Positions 1 to 9,612 of a stretch of DNA of 64,000 bases are shown piece by piece (position 1 is the stretch's first letter; the number at the start of each line of letters is the position of its first letter). The notes beneath the pieces are model-generated. The model was not told the origin of the DNA and searched no databases. It saw only the letters and a program-made list of their open reading frames with translations. The stretch is from assembly GCF_002944315.1 (NCBI RefSeq), contig NZ_CP024313.1, forward strand, positions 124,001-188,000. Direction: 5' to 3'. A program made the position numbers and the translations under genes. Source of the stretch: Rhizobium sp. NXC24 (GTDB lineage: Bacteria; Pseudomonadota; Alphaproteobacteria; Rhizobiales; Rhizobiaceae).

Positions 1-1
1 A

Positions 2-712
2 TATAACAATCTTGAGCCAGAGAGCGTCGTGATGTACGGCCGAGCAAACCTCATCGACGAACTTTTGCTCGACTGGAATTTGATTTTGCAGACGCTCGAT
101 CAAACCTTCGAGACGCCATTCAGTGGATCATTGGACCTTCTGCCGGAATTGGAAATGTCGACGTCGGCCGGTCAGATGATCGGCTCTCTTGCGGAGACCG
201 TCATTCGTGGGTTGCGCGATCCTTCGGTTCGATCCCCAATCGCAATGGCACACGTCACGCAAGCTTTGGCCGACCTGATCGTGCGCCTTGTCCCGCACAA
301 GCTTTCCCACCTGCTCGACAGGAAGCCCTACATGATAGCGCCCAGACATGTCCGGCGCGCGATTGAATTTATGGAAGCCAATATCAGCCAGCCGATCAGA
401 ATGCCGATGGTCGCGAAGGCTGCTGGGGTGTCGACCCGCGCATTGCAACTCGGCTTCCGTGCTTTCCGGGAGACCACGCCGGCCGCTTATTTGGCGATGC
501 TTCGTTTGCGGGCGGCGCGGGTGGATTTACTTGATCCGGCGAACGGGCACACAACGAGAGAAATTTGCTTGAAATGGGGATTTCTTCACTTCGGACGGTT
601 CTCGGCGATGTACAAGGCAAACTACGGTGAAAGTCCTTCTCATACGAGAAAGCGTATCAGAGGTATGCAGCCCCGCTCTCGCAGGCAACAACAAACTGTT
701 GGGGGCAATTGA
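2..712 (+). CDS. AraC-family transcriptional regulator (5' end outside window)
   Basis: The frame is open from the first bases of the window to the TGA at 710-712, giving about 236 visible residues, so the gene almost certainly starts upstream. The C-terminal 100 residues form a two-helix-turn-helix AraC/XylS DNA-binding domain: a first helix region around KAAGVSTRALQLGFRAF and a second ending in FGRFSAMYKANYGESPS, the usual family signature. The visible N-terminal part has no recognisable ligand-binding motif. About 340 bp separate it from the convergent nodA3, so it is not in that unit. AraC-type proteins are common on symbiotic plasmids, but this one's target cannot be read from the sequence. 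The family call is firm; the function is unknown. Confidence 0.85.
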   Translation, partial: YNNLEPESVVMYGRANLIDELLLDWNLILQTLDQTFETPFSGSLDLLPELEMSTSAGQMIGSLAETVIRGLRDPSVRSPIAMAHVTQALADLIVRLVPHKLSHLLDRKPYMIAPRHVRRAIEFMEANISQPIRMPMVAKAAGVSTRALQLGFRAFRETTPAAYLAMLRLRAARVDLLDPANGHTTREICLKWGFLHFGRFSAMYKANYGESPSHTRKRIRGMQPRSRRQQQTVGGN

Positions 713-1053
713 TTCGGGCGATCTGTGCTCGATCGCTTCGGTAAAATAGCCGAACTCGTTGTTGATCATAAACGCGCGAACCGAAACCTGATGCCGCACG
801 TGTCAAATCATGTCTGGTCGAGCGCCTAATTGTGGGATCGGTGCGCAGCTAGGCATTAGCTTCTCGTCGTTGAGTTCGCGCAAGGCGGAATTGCATGGAC
901 CGAGGTGAGAAGAAGTGCTGTCATTTGAGTGGCCGTAATGGCTTACGATGATGGCCATCCACAGCTGTTTAGTATTCCATCGCATTCAATAGACACATGC
1001 GCTGGCCAATCCCGTCAGCGCATGCTCGGTGCACGTCGTAAAGGCTTGGTGCG
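713..1053. other. intergenic, no gene seen
   Basis: This stretch lies between the convergent ends of the AraC-type gene and nodA3. Open frames here are short, lack ribosome-binding sites and show no family signature. I see no convincing terminator hairpin. Confidence 0.5.
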
Positions 1054-1641
1054 TCATAGCTTCGCCCCATTTCGAGTGATCGTCGTGCCAGCGGGCCAAT
1101 CGGCCAGCGGCCGTCCAGCTGGTACAATGAGGACGAGCGGTTGATCGATGCTCGTGGACGGTTTGTCGAGGTGCGCCTCCGGGAGGGTGGACCACACACG
1201 AATCCCCGACAAGAGCGTTACCGGGCCGTGATGCCCAAATCCGTCAATATGATTGCGCGATGCGGGCGGGACTGTGCCGAAACCGAATGAAACACCGAGA
1301 TCCTGCAGTACGGGCCTAACGCGCATTGAATGGCCGATCCCTAGCCCCTCAAGATCGGGACGAACGCCATATAGTCCGAGCTCTGCCACTAGCAGTTCGG
1401 TTGTACCAACCCGTATGAAGCGGCGTAGCACTCCCAGATGAGCGGCGATACCCTTAGCGTCATAGCCGATGAAGCGAAGCTCGGGTCTCGCGCCGGCCCA
1501 GCTTCGACTGCCCTCGAATGGTTTTGCATTAAAGGCCCCGGTTGGCCCATAGGTCGTCCGAAAGAATTTGGCGAGTTCGACATGATCGGCAAGCTCCAGA
1601 TCGCTTTCCCAGCATAGTCTCCACCGCATTTGAGAGTGCAT
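1054..1641 (-). CDS. nodA: NodA N-acyltransferase, third copy
   Basis: NodA transfers a fatty acyl chain to the free amino group of the de-N-acetylated chitooligosaccharide made by NodC and NodB, in the cytoplasm. The 195-residue product has the family length and hallmarks: RWRLCWE at the N-terminus, [41 protein letters not shown], and a C-terminal WPAGT...RNG. It is the most divergent of the three copies. Where the other two read FGTVRP it reads FGTVPP, and its end is AKL instead of PEL. It stands alone, with no nodB or nodFE behind it, and a nod box lies upstream at 1888-1936. GGAGATC precedes the ATG. Its first 56 codons are identical to those of nodA2. It is probably the gene called nodA3 in R. 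tropici; whether it is active cannot be told. Confidence 0.93.
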   Translation of the reverse strand: MHSQMRWRLCWESDLELADHVELAKFFRTTYGPTGAFNAKPFEGSRSWAGARPELRFIGYDAKGIAAHLGVLRRFIRVGTTELLVAELGLYGVRPDLEGLGIGHSMRVRPVLQDLGVSFGFGTVPPASRNHIDGFGHHGPVTLLSGIRVWSTLPEAHLDKPSTSIDQPLVLIVPAGRPLADWPAGTTITRNGAKL

Positions 1642-1653
1642 GCAAAGATCTCC
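1474..1653 (-). repeat. 180-bp block identical to the nodA2 5' end
   Basis: The 12 bases before the start codon and the first 168 bases of nodA3 are base-for-base identical to 3343-3522 in nodA2. After that point the two genes differ throughout. This is what recent gene conversion between the copies would produce. Confidence 0.9.
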
Positions 1654-2684
1654 TTCGCCTAGGTTTTTTCGGGCGCAACCTTTCTCAAGCGAGGCATCAG
1701 TTGCATGTTCAGACGCCTCTCAGGCGACTGCAAGACTCGTCGACAAAGACGAGATGGCATTTCGGTCCTCGGGCTCTCAGGTGATAAGCTTGCAATTCTT
1801 AGAGCATGCTTTTGAAACTCGTAATTTTGCATATGTAATCGACAGTTGGGATGCTTATCGGATCGATAGTTAATGCCTCCCTTTGCCAGGTTCGTAAAAT
1901 TGATTGTTCGGATGCCATTCATTCATTCGGTGGATATACCGGCTTTTGAGGCCGTCTTACGTGAAAGGACGACACACATTCACCTCAATTTTGGATGGCA
2001 AGAAGGCCATGGCAGTTGAGGATACCGGAGTAGCGCCGATTGACAAAGATAGTTCGCAATATCGAACGCAGGAACGTCCTGTATTCTTTTCTGGATCGTT
2101 GAGCGCTTCACGGAAGGAAAGCGCACCATTCAACCATTTCATAAGCCTCCCACGCCAACCGCAGCGGAGAACTGCGGTGCAGTCGGATTGAAGCACAAGG
2201 GCAGGCAAACCTTGAGATATTTGCATTGCTCCGCCATATTTTCGCGAACAGGATTCCTCCCGTGCCGATTGTCTGATATAGACCAGGCGCCCTGTCGCTG
2301 GCGCACCAATGCCACCCGCGTCAGCGCACCCGCCCTGTCATTGCTTGCCACGTGGTAATGACAGGGCAACCTCATCGATCGAGAGCAGGGATGCAGGGGG
2401 CAATTCCAGTCCGCCGACCCAGCAGCAATCGGTGTCTATGGGATCAACCACGCCACAGCCGGCGAATGCCAGAGTGAATCATGGACTGCGCCGCCAGCCG
2501 TATGTCGCTTTTGATCCCATTGCTCGGCCCGTCTTGTGCTGCCGACGAAAGCTCATCCCGGGACAACAGAACCAAACCTGCGGCGTTCTTAATCAGCGTT
2601 GCCGAAGATAATTGGTGAAGGCAGCACATGTTCGCACCAGGTGTCTCCGGAGGCGAATTGCTAAGCCTTCAAACGTTGCGTAAC
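1642..2684. other. long non-coding stretch between nodA3 and nodA2
   Basis: Apart from the nod box at 1888-1936 I find nothing supportable here. The open frames on both strands are short, lack ribosome-binding sites and match no family I know. About 235 bases lie between the nod box and the nodA3 start, a long leader that fits many nod operons. Confidence 0.5.
1888..1936 (-). promoter_or_regulatory. nod box upstream of nodA3
   Basis: Read on the minus strand this 49-bp element has the nod box arrangement: a TATCCACC-type left end, a central GATG-like segment, then ATCCGAACAATCAATTTTAC, very close to the consensus core ATCnAAACAATCrATTTTAC. NodD with a flavonoid activates transcription from such elements. 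It points toward nodA3. Confidence 0.88.
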
Positions 2685-2903
2685 CTAGTCTGGCGCGCCT
2701 TCAAGGAGGCCGTCATAGACTTGCATGAGCGCGTTGGTGATAGCCTGTCCGAGTGCATTGCCCGCCTCTCGGACTGCGTCTTCCGTTCCATCACGCGCCG
2801 CTTTGGCCAGATCAAAACCCTGTTCGCCGACAATCTGCTTGGCAACCTCAATCGCCCAGATGCCAAAGTCACCCCGGTTATCAATCCTAATGCTTTCGTC
2901 CAT
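2685..2903 (-). CDS. small hypothetical protein, doubtful
   Basis: A 72-residue frame begins MDESIRIDN and continues with a soluble, alanine-rich, probably helical stretch (EVAKQIVGEQGFDLAKAARD, then ALGQAITNALMQVYDG). The composition looks more protein-like than its neighbours, but the ribosome-binding site is weak and I recognise no family. It sits alone between the two divergent nodA units. It may be a small gene or a remnant. Confidence 0.3.
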   Translation of the reverse strand: MDESIRIDNRGDFGIWAIEVAKQIVGEQGFDLAKAARDGTEDAVREAGNALGQAITNALMQVYDGLLEGAPD

Positions 2904-3061
2904 TCTTCGTCCCGTACCCTTATGCAGAAGCGCTTTTACACGTCCATTCGCGAAATTGCCAGCACTGCTGGCCAATCGCCATCAACGACTATGGTGCTTC
3001 GAATAATTGTGAAGCGCATTGAGTTCAACAACGGTTTTAGTCGCACTTAGCGGATGGAACC

Positions 3062-3110
3062 CATCCATCGCTTGAATGCACTACATCCAAATAATCGATT
3101 TTACGAATTG
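3062..3110 (+). promoter_or_regulatory. nod box upstream of nodA2-hsnT-nodFE
   Basis: The element starts CATCCATCGCTTGAATG and ends ATCCAAATAATCGATTTTAC, a close match to both halves of the NodD-binding consensus over about 49 bp. It lies about 245 bases before the nodA2 start and drives transcription rightward. Confidence 0.9.
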
Positions 3111-3354
3111 AGCGGTATGATCCATTAAAGCAGTATCGTTTGATCGCTATCAAATATTTGACGGCTATCGCAAGCGGTTCGCGAATGGACAGGTATTTGG
3201 TTGCAAAGCCCAACAGTAAGGAACCCAGCGCCAAGAGCGACCCTATGGGGGTGAGGGCTAAAGTGCGCGCCAGCGAATGTTTTTAGGCGCCCTCAACCCG
3301 GTGACTTTCATCGCATAGCTGCTTCAAAAAACACTCGGAAGAGGAGATCTTTGC

Positions 3355-3945
3355 ATGCACTCTCAAATGCGGTGGAGACTATGCTGGGAAAGCGATCTGG
3401 AGCTTGCCGATCATGTCGAACTCGCCAAATTCTTTCGGACGACCTATGGGCCAACCGGGGCCTTTAATGCAAAACCATTCGAGGGCAGTCGAAGCTGGGC
3501 CGGCGCGAGACCCGAGCTTCGCCTCATCGGTTATGACGCTGACGGGATCGCGGCTCATCTGGGAGTGCTACGTCGCTTCATTAAGATTGACGGAATCGAC
3601 TTGCCGGTGGCTGAGTTGGGATTGTACGGGATACGCACCGATCTTGAAAGACTCGGAGTCAGCCACTCAATCCGAGCCATGCTTCCAACACTCCAGGATC
3701 TCGCCGTTCCGTTTGCGTTCGGCACGGTTCGACCGGAGTTGCAAAGACATATCGAGAGGTTCGGCCGTTACGGTCCTGTGACGGTTTTTTCGCACGTTCG
3801 CGTGCGCTCCACCTTACAAGAGCCGCGTCTCGATAAGCCGCCGACACGTATCGATGACGCACTTGTCGTCGTTCTGCCGATTGCACGATCAATGTCCGAT
3901 TGGCCTTCTGGTTCGATGATCGATCGTAATGGACCGGAGCTATGA
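3355..3945 (+). CDS. nodA: NodA N-acyltransferase, second copy
   Basis: The 196-residue product is a full-length NodA, with the same motifs as the other copies and the canonical C-terminus [14 protein letters not shown]. It is preceded by GAGGAGATC at good spacing. It is the first gene of a unit with hsnT, nodF and nodE, so it is likely to use the unusual acyl chains that NodF and NodE make. Residues 1-56 are identical to nodA3 at the DNA level, while the rest resembles nodA1 more closely (for example FGTVRP and [12 protein letters not shown]). That gives it a mosaic look. This is probably nodA2 of the R. tropici group. Confidence 0.95.
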   Translation: MHSQMRWRLCWESDLELADHVELAKFFRTTYGPTGAFNAKPFEGSRSWAGARPELRLIGYDADGIAAHLGVLRRFIKIDGIDLPVAELGLYGIRTDLERLGVSHSIRAMLPTLQDLAVPFAFGTVRPELQRHIERFGRYGPVTVFSHVRVRSTLQEPRLDKPPTRIDDALVVVLPIARSMSDWPSGSMIDRNGPEL

Positions 3946-4118
3946 CGCGCCCGGCTTACCAATGCGCCGTATACGTCGGGTGGCTAGGCAACACCGCGCT
4001 CATGGTCAACTTCAGAGTTGATCCAGCCCGGGCTTGCTTGGGAAGCCTAACTAAAAAGCCACCCGGCCGCCAAACCATCGCGAATCCGATTGATTGAGAA
4101 TTACATCAGGTCCCTCCA

Positions 4119-6044
4119 ATGCCGCGTGAATTTCGAACTGATATCCAAGCGTTGCGTGGCTTGGCTGTTTTGCTGGTCGTCCTCTATCATGCACGTATTG
4201 GGCCGTTTACAGCTGGCTATCTTGGCGTTGACGTTTTTTTTGTAATTTCCGGCTTTTTGATCACCAAGCTAGTCCGGACGCAGCTTGAGCAATCGTGCTT
4301 CAGCTTTTCAGAGTTTTATTACCGACGTGCGAAGCGTCTGTTGCCGGCGGCCTACATCGTCATTGCGCTTACGACGGTCGCCGCGCCATTTTTTCTCTCG
4401 GACGTTGGGCTGCAGGAGTTCCGCAATCAGGTCATAGGGTCCCTCACATTTTCCAGTAACATCGTTCTTTGGTTCCAAGTGGACTATTTCGGGCCGGCCG
4501 CCGAAACGATGCCCCTCCTGCATTTCTGGTCGCTCTCCGTCGAAGAACAGTACTACCTGCTGCTGCCACTCTTTTTGGCTTTGGCGCCGAGGAGATGGTG
4601 GCTCATCGGAATAGCGGCGTTCCTTGTCGCTAGCCTGGCGCTATGTTTTTATCTGGTCGCCCGGAATCCATCTGCTGTGTTTTATCTTCTGCCGACCCGA
4701 TCTTGGGAAATGGCCATTGGTTCACTTGGCGCATTGCTTCCCACGAAGCCTGTAGTGTCTGCCGCGCTTGTGAAGTTACGCTTCCCAGCACTCGCGCTTC
4801 TACTCCTTGCCCCGATGGGTTTCGCTCATCCAGTCGTGGATGCCGCTTTGATTTGCTTGGCAACTCTGACTCTCCTGCTTGCGCCCACCCGTGACAACTT
4901 GGTCGTGCGAGGCGTGGCGAGGATTGGTGACATCTCTTACTCGCTTTATTTGATCCACTGGCCCGTGCTTGTCTATGTCAGAGCTGTTTGGCTGGCGGAG
5001 CCTCCGGCGCTTGCGATCTATGCGGCCATTGCTTTCTCATTAATTGGAAGCTGGGCGCTTTACTCGTTCGTGGAGGAGCCATTCCGCCGGGGATATGTCA
5101 TGTCTCGTCTCAGGCTGGTCTCAGGATTGGCGGCCGCATCGGTCCTCCTCGCCTTCTCGCCCTCTGTTGCCATTGCCACAACCGAGAACAAGTTTGATTT
5201 TGCCACCATCCGGCGGATCAACTACGGTCTCGCTAGAGCGTGTGATTTCAAACCGGGTCCGCCTCCTCTGGACATCCCCAAGAGCTGCCAGACCACAACC
5301 AGACCAGAATTGCTGGTCTGGGGCGATTCATTTGCCATGGCGCTGGTTCCCGGCTTAGCCAAGACAATCGGCGAAAGCGGACTAGCTCAGCTCACAATGA
5401 GTGGATGCTTCCCCGCCATCGGCGTTGCTGCGGTTTCGAAGGAGTTAGCCTCACCCTTTTCTCGTGCGTTCGGCAGGGATTGTATTGACTTCAATGACCG
5501 TGTTTTGGCCGTTTTGAAAAATCGGCCGGAGATCAGTACGGTGGCTATTTCAAGCCCATTCGATACGCTGGTATCGAATGAATTTATGGTGCTGAAGAGG
5601 AGCGGTGAGACTTTCACCGATACCGAGGTCTCGCAGTTGATAACCGTTGAGGGGATTAAGGCCCTCGTCGACGGTGTTCGCGCGTTGGGGAAGCGCGTGG
5701 TTGTGGTTGCTCCTCCGCCAGTCGGAAACTTCGACATTGGCGATTGCCTTGAGAGGAAGGCGAGGGGGAGCATTATGCTTGGGCGCTACAGCGACTGCAA
5801 AATAGACGTCAGTGAATACCGTCGCAGACGCGCCCGTACCCTCGAGCTATTAAACGAAGTGGCGCTGACGGCCGACGTAGAAGTCGTTTCCTACTACGAC
5901 TTTCTCTGCGACGGCACAACATGCAAAACCGAAATTGACGGCAAATTCCTTTACCGAGATAGCGGCCACCTTTCCTATGAAGGATCTGAGATCATCGCTC
6001 GCCAGACCAATCTTGCTGAGAGGCTAATCAGGGGCGCTCGCTAG
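4119..6044 (+). CDS. hsnT: membrane acyltransferase with C-terminal SGNH domain (HsnT-like)
   Basis: This 641-residue protein has an acyltransferase-3 (OafA/YrhL-type) membrane domain of about 10 helices over residues 1-350. It opens with the typical FRTDIQALRGLAVLLVVLYHA and contains FWSLSVEEQYYLLLPL. A periplasmic SGNH-hydrolase-like domain follows at about 370-635, with GDS near residue 401 and a DSGHLSYEG catalytic block near 613. Proteins of this build O-acylate surface or secreted sugars. It lies between nodA2 and nodF behind a nod box, so the likely substrate is the Nod factor or its precursor. That is inference from context and from memory of a nodA2-hsnT-nodFE operon in R. tropici. 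The start is the ATG just before PREFRTDIQ. Confidence 0.85.
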   Translation: MPREFRTDIQALRGLAVLLVVLYHARIGPFTAGYLGVDVFFVISGFLITKLVRTQLEQSCFSFSEFYYRRAKRLLPAAYIVIALTTVAAPFFLSDVGLQEFRNQVIGSLTFSSNIVLWFQVDYFGPAAETMPLLHFWSLSVEEQYYLLLPLFLALAPRRWWLIGIAAFLVASLALCFYLVARNPSAVFYLLPTRSWEMAIGSLGALLPTKPVVSAALVKLRFPALALLLLAPMGFAHPVVDAALICLATLTLLLAPTRDNLVVRGVARIGDISYSLYLIHWPVLVYVRAVWLAEPPALAIYAAIAFSLIGSWALYSFVEEPFRRGYVMSRLRLVSGLAAASVLLAFSPSVAIATTENKFDFATIRRINYGLARACDFKPGPPPLDIPKSCQTTTRPELLVWGDSFAMALVPGLAKTIGESGLAQLTMSGCFPAIGVAAVSKELASPFSRAFGRDCIDFNDRVLAVLKNRPEISTVAISSPFDTLVSNEFMVLKRSGETFTDTEVSQLITVEGIKALVDGVRALGKRVVVVAPPPVGNFDIGDCLERKARGSIMLGRYSDCKIDVSEYRRRRARTLELLNEVALTADVEVVSYYDFLCDGTTCKTEIDGKFLYRDSGHLSYEGSEIIARQTNLAERLIRGAR

Positions 6045-6139
6045 AGCATATTTGGCCAATGCACTCTTTCCATTTCGAGGGAAGGGGCACGCTCCCTAGT
6101 GCCACCTGTGCGTCTAAACAAAAATCGATAGGAGACAAT

Positions 6140-6421
6140 ATGCCAGATCAAATCGCAGATAACGTCATCGCCATGATCAAGAAGAACGCCGCTGCGTATG
6201 GCACCGACAGGGATCCCTCCTTGAGCGACGACGAAGTAACGACTGAGACTGAGCTGACCTCGCTCGGTATCGATTCGATAACACTGGCGGATATCCTTTG
6301 GGATCTAGAGCAAGCCTATGACATCGGTATCGAGTTTAACACCGCCGAAGCTTGGGCAAATCTTAAAAGTGTCGGCGATCTTATTGAAGCGGTTCGCGCT
6401 TTGATAGCAAGGGAGGCTTGA
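6140..6421 (+). CDS. nodF: NodF, nodulation acyl carrier protein
   Basis: NodF is a specialised acyl carrier protein that carries the polyunsaturated fatty acids built by NodE and handed to NodA. The 93-residue product has the phosphopantetheine site LGIDS with Ser46, followed by LADILWDLEQ and FNTAEAWANL, which are typical of NodF rather than the housekeeping AcpP. I chose the ATG at 6140 because GGAGA precedes it by five bases and the NodF alignment starts here. An upstream ATG in the same frame would add 27 unrelated residues. The stop codon directly abuts the nodE start. Confidence 0.93.
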   Translation: MPDQIADNVIAMIKKNAAAYGTDRDPSLSDDEVTTETELTSLGIDSITLADILWDLEQAYDIGIEFNTAEAWANLKSVGDLIEAVRALIAREA

Positions 6422-7630
6422 ATGGACAGGCGCGTCGTTATCACCGGAATTGGGGGCCTGTGCGGGCTCGGAACCAATCACGCCTCCATCTGGGAAGCAA
6501 TGCGCGAAGGGCGTTCAGCTATCGGCCCAATCGCCAATTCAGAACTTCACGAGTTGAAGGGCGTAATCGGCGCCGAGATCAAGACGCTACCGGAGCATGG
6601 CCTAAATTCGAAGCAGTCCAATTCGATGGACCGCTTCAGCTTGCTTGCCGTGATTGCTGCACGCGAAGCCGCAAGACATGCCGAACTCTCCATTGACGAC
6701 GGAAACACCTGTCGCATCGGCGCGGCAGTAGGTGTCGGCGTCTGCGGATGGGAAGCGATCGAAGCAAACTATCGTGCTCTTCTTTTAGATGGCGCTCGCC
6801 GGGCTGCCATCCTTACTGCACCCAAGGTTATGCCAAGTGCTGCCTCCGCTCAGGTCAGCATGAGCCTTGGCTTGCGCGGTCCGGTTTTCGGCGTTACGTC
6901 CGCCTGTGCCTCGGCCAATCATGCCATCGCTTCGGCGGTGGATCAGATTAGACTTGGCCGCGCCGACGTCATGCTGGCCGGCGGCAGCGACGCCCCGCTC
7001 GTGTGGGGCGTGCTGAAGTCATGGGAAGCGCTGCGTATACTTGCACCCGATACCTGCCGACCCTTCTCCGCCGACAGAAGAGGCGTGGTATTAGGCGAGG
7101 GTGCGGCCATGGCGGTACTGGAAAGCTATCAGCATGCCACACGGCGCGGTGCCACAATTCTTGCCGAAATCGCCGGCGCTGGTCTTTCCGCCGATGCATT
7201 CGACATCGTTGCGCCTGCCGTAGAAGGGCCGGTGGCCGCGATGCGAGCCTGCCTTTCTGATGCTGAGTTGAATGCTGAGGACGTGGATTATGTAAATGCG
7301 CATGGCACTGGTACCAGAGCCAACGATCAGATCGAAACTGAAGCGATCAAACGCGTCTTCCGGCATCATGCCCATTCGATGTCTGTCTCTTCAACCAAAT
7401 CCGTGCACGCACATTGCCTCGGCGCGTCGAGCGCGCTCGAGATGATCGCCTGTGTGATGGCTCTGCGCGAGGGCGTCGTGCCCCCCACAGCCAATTACCG
7501 CGAGCCGGATCCCGCTTGCGACCTCGACTTTACTCCCAATGTGTCGCGCGAGCGGAAGGTACACGTAGCGCTGAGCAACGCCTTCGCCATGGGTGGCACG
7601 AATGCCGTTGTGGCATTCAAGCGGGTATAA
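6422..7630 (+). CDS. nodE: NodE, beta-ketoacyl-ACP synthase for Nod factor acyl chains
   Basis: NodE is a KAS-I/II-type condensing enzyme that, with NodF, makes the host-specific unsaturated acyl chain of the Nod factor. The 402-residue protein keeps the catalytic triad: Cys162 in [10 protein letters not shown], His294 in [11 protein letters not shown] and His331 in [12 protein letters not shown]. The C-terminal glycine-rich [12 protein letters not shown] is present. It begins right after the nodF stop and ends the nodA2-hsnT-nodF-nodE unit. Confidence 0.95.
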   Translation: MDRRVVITGIGGLCGLGTNHASIWEAMREGRSAIGPIANSELHELKGVIGAEIKTLPEHGLNSKQSNSMDRFSLLAVIAAREAARHAELSIDDGNTCRIGAAVGVGVCGWEAIEANYRALLLDGARRAAILTAPKVMPSAASAQVSMSLGLRGPVFGVTSACASANHAIASAVDQIRLGRADVMLAGGSDAPLVWGVLKSWEALRILAPDTCRPFSADRRGVVLGEGAAMAVLESYQHATRRGATILAEIAGAGLSADAFDIVAPAVEGPVAAMRACLSDAELNAEDVDYVNAHGTGTRANDQIETEAIKRVFRHHAHSMSVSSTKSVHAHCLGASSALEMIACVMALREGVVPPTANYREPDPACDLDFTPNVSRERKVHVALSNAFAMGGTNAVVAFKRV

Positions 7631-7799
7631 CCACGCGTTTTCTCGGCTGACCTGTCGATGATGCCGTGCTGAACGTCGGGTCTTCGTCGTCTGGCGCGAG
7701 CTGTGCCAGTGGCTAGCTGACTTGGATGATGTTGTCTGCTGGAGCCGTGAGGTTTGGCCGATCAGCAGCGCGTCGATCGTGAATGACGAGAGGTACTCA

Positions 7800-9239
7800 A
7801 TGAATGTAGCACCACGGAACTCCGTAGATTCTCATCGAAAAGAGGATGTGCATCTTGCACGTCATCTTTCCAACCGGCACCTCCAGCTTATAGCCATCGG
7901 AGGCGCAATTGGAACCGGTCTTTTCATGGGATCGGGAAAGACCATTTCGCTCGCCGGGCCTTCGATCTTGCTGGTCTATGCGATCATTGGCTTCATGCTT
8001 TTCTTCGTCATGCGTGCGCTCGGAGAAATTCTGCTATCCAATCTGGACTATCGTTCGTTTGCGGATTTCGCCGGGGATTATCTCGGCCCCTGGGCGCAGT
8101 TTTTTACCGGCTGGACGTACTGGCTCTCCTGGATTGTGACCGGGGTGGCCGACGTCGTCGCCGTGTCCAGCTACGTGTCATTTTGGCTTCCAGATCTGGC
8201 GCTCTGGATACCGGCGCTTGGTCTCATATTCACGCTTCTCGCCCTTAACCTACCGACCGTACGCAATTTCGGTGAAATCGAATTCTGGTTTGCGCTCATC
8301 AAGATCGTCACCATTTTGTCGCTTATTGTTACCGGTGCTTACATGCTTTCCACAGGCTTCACACTGCCCGATCGAAGCACGGCATCCGTCTCGCATCTAT
8401 GGCTGTATGGCGGCTTCTTTCCAAATGGCTTCCACGGCTTCGTTGCTGGTTTCCAAATTGCTGTGTTTGCCTTTGCAGGTATCGAACTCGTTGGAATGAC
8501 CGCGGCAGAGACCAAAGACGCGGCCCGCAACCTGCCGAAGGCAATCAACTCGATTCCGGTCCGTGTGGCACTCTTTTATCTCGGTGCCCTGTTCGTCATC
8601 CTTACGGTCATCCCATGGAATCAACTCGATCCGAACTCGAGCCCGTTTGTCGCTATGTTTTCGCTTGCCGGCCTAGGTATTGCCGCCCATATGGTGAATT
8701 TCGTCGTGCTGACCTCGGCAACATCAAGTGCCAACTCAGGCATCTATTCGACATCGCGCATGGTCTACGGACTTGCGACCCTCCGGCTGGCGCCGGGCCT
8801 ATTCGGCAGGTTAAACCGAAGGAAAGTGCCGGAAAATGCACTGTTCTTCTCGTGCGTCTTTCTGCTGGCGGGCATCGGACTGCTTTATTCCGGCGATAAT
8901 GTCATCGAGGTTTTCACAATCGTCACGACCGTTTCTGCAGTGCTTATCATCTTTATTTGGTCGATCATCCTTGCATCTTACATTCAATATCGCCGCAAGC
9001 GGCCTGACTTGCACGAAAAATCCACCTTCAAACTGCCTGGCGGACGAGCGGCTGTCGCGATGGTCTTCAGTTTCTTCACCTTCATCCTGTGGGCCCTTGC
9101 GCAGAAGCCGGACACGGCTATCGCCTTGAAGGTTACGCCGCTGTGGTTCGTATTGCTCGCAATCGCCTACCAGATAGTTAAAAAGGCACGACGCTCACGA
9201 TTGCCCGTCAAGGGCGTAAATGATCCCGATCAAATATGA
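7800..9239 (+). CDS. cycA: amino-acid permease, CycA-like
   Basis: This is a 479-residue APC-superfamily permease with about 12 membrane helices. Its N-terminal region (HLSNRHLQLIAIGGAIGTGL, then FMGSGKTISLAGPS) and the segment AGFQIAVFAFAGIELVG are very close to my memory of E. coli CycA, which imports D-serine, D-alanine and glycine. The start at 7800 gives the family N-terminus and has GAGAGG before it. It lies 170 bases after nodE on the same strand without a nod box of its own, so it could be read through or independent. Amino-acid permeases matter for nodule nitrogen exchange, but no such role is shown here. Confidence 0.8.
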   Translation: MNVAPRNSVDSHRKEDVHLARHLSNRHLQLIAIGGAIGTGLFMGSGKTISLAGPSILLVYAIIGFMLFFVMRALGEILLSNLDYRSFADFAGDYLGPWAQFFTGWTYWLSWIVTGVADVVAVSSYVSFWLPDLALWIPALGLIFTLLALNLPTVRNFGEIEFWFALIKIVTILSLIVTGAYMLSTGFTLPDRSTASVSHLWLYGGFFPNGFHGFVAGFQIAVFAFAGIELVGMTAAETKDAARNLPKAINSIPVRVALFYLGALFVILTVIPWNQLDPNSSPFVAMFSLAGLGIAAHMVNFVVLTSATSSANSGIYSTSRMVYGLATLRLAPGLFGRLNRRKVPENALFFSCVFLLAGIGLLYSGDNVIEVFTIVTTVSAVLIIFIWSIILASYIQYRRKRPDLHEKSTFKLPGGRAAVAMVFSFFTFILWALAQKPDTAIALKVTPLWFVLLAIAYQIVKKARRSRLPVKGVNDPDQI

Positions 9240-9612
9240 TGAAGAGTTCCCGCCGAATAAGATGCTGCGAGACGCCAGTGCGCCACTCTGCCGATGCTTC
9301 ATGGATCCGACACAACGTTCCTGATTCGTATTGGCGAGTTTGTGGGAAGAACCACGAATTGTCAGAAACACCACACGGCCGGCGGCCAATCAAGCACTGG
9401 AGCTGTTCCTTCGCAATCTTGTAAAGGCTCTCAAACGGACCATGAGCCGACCTAAGCAATGCGAAGTGCAGCACGTCAGCGGACAGACCTAAAAAATCTC
9501 AGGAGGAACATGCAAGGCTCCCTAATATAATTTGCGAGGCGATTGATCACCAGCAGCAGGAGCGGATGGCCGAGAATGTCTTCGCCCATCCGCTGCTCAG
9601 CACACCCTGCAC
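9240..9612. other. intergenic between convergent genes
   Basis: The space between cycA and the SulP gene holds no convincing gene. An inverted repeat with a perfect 9-bp stem lies at 9561-9594 and could help end the minus-strand transcript, but it has no clear T-run. Confidence 0.4.
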
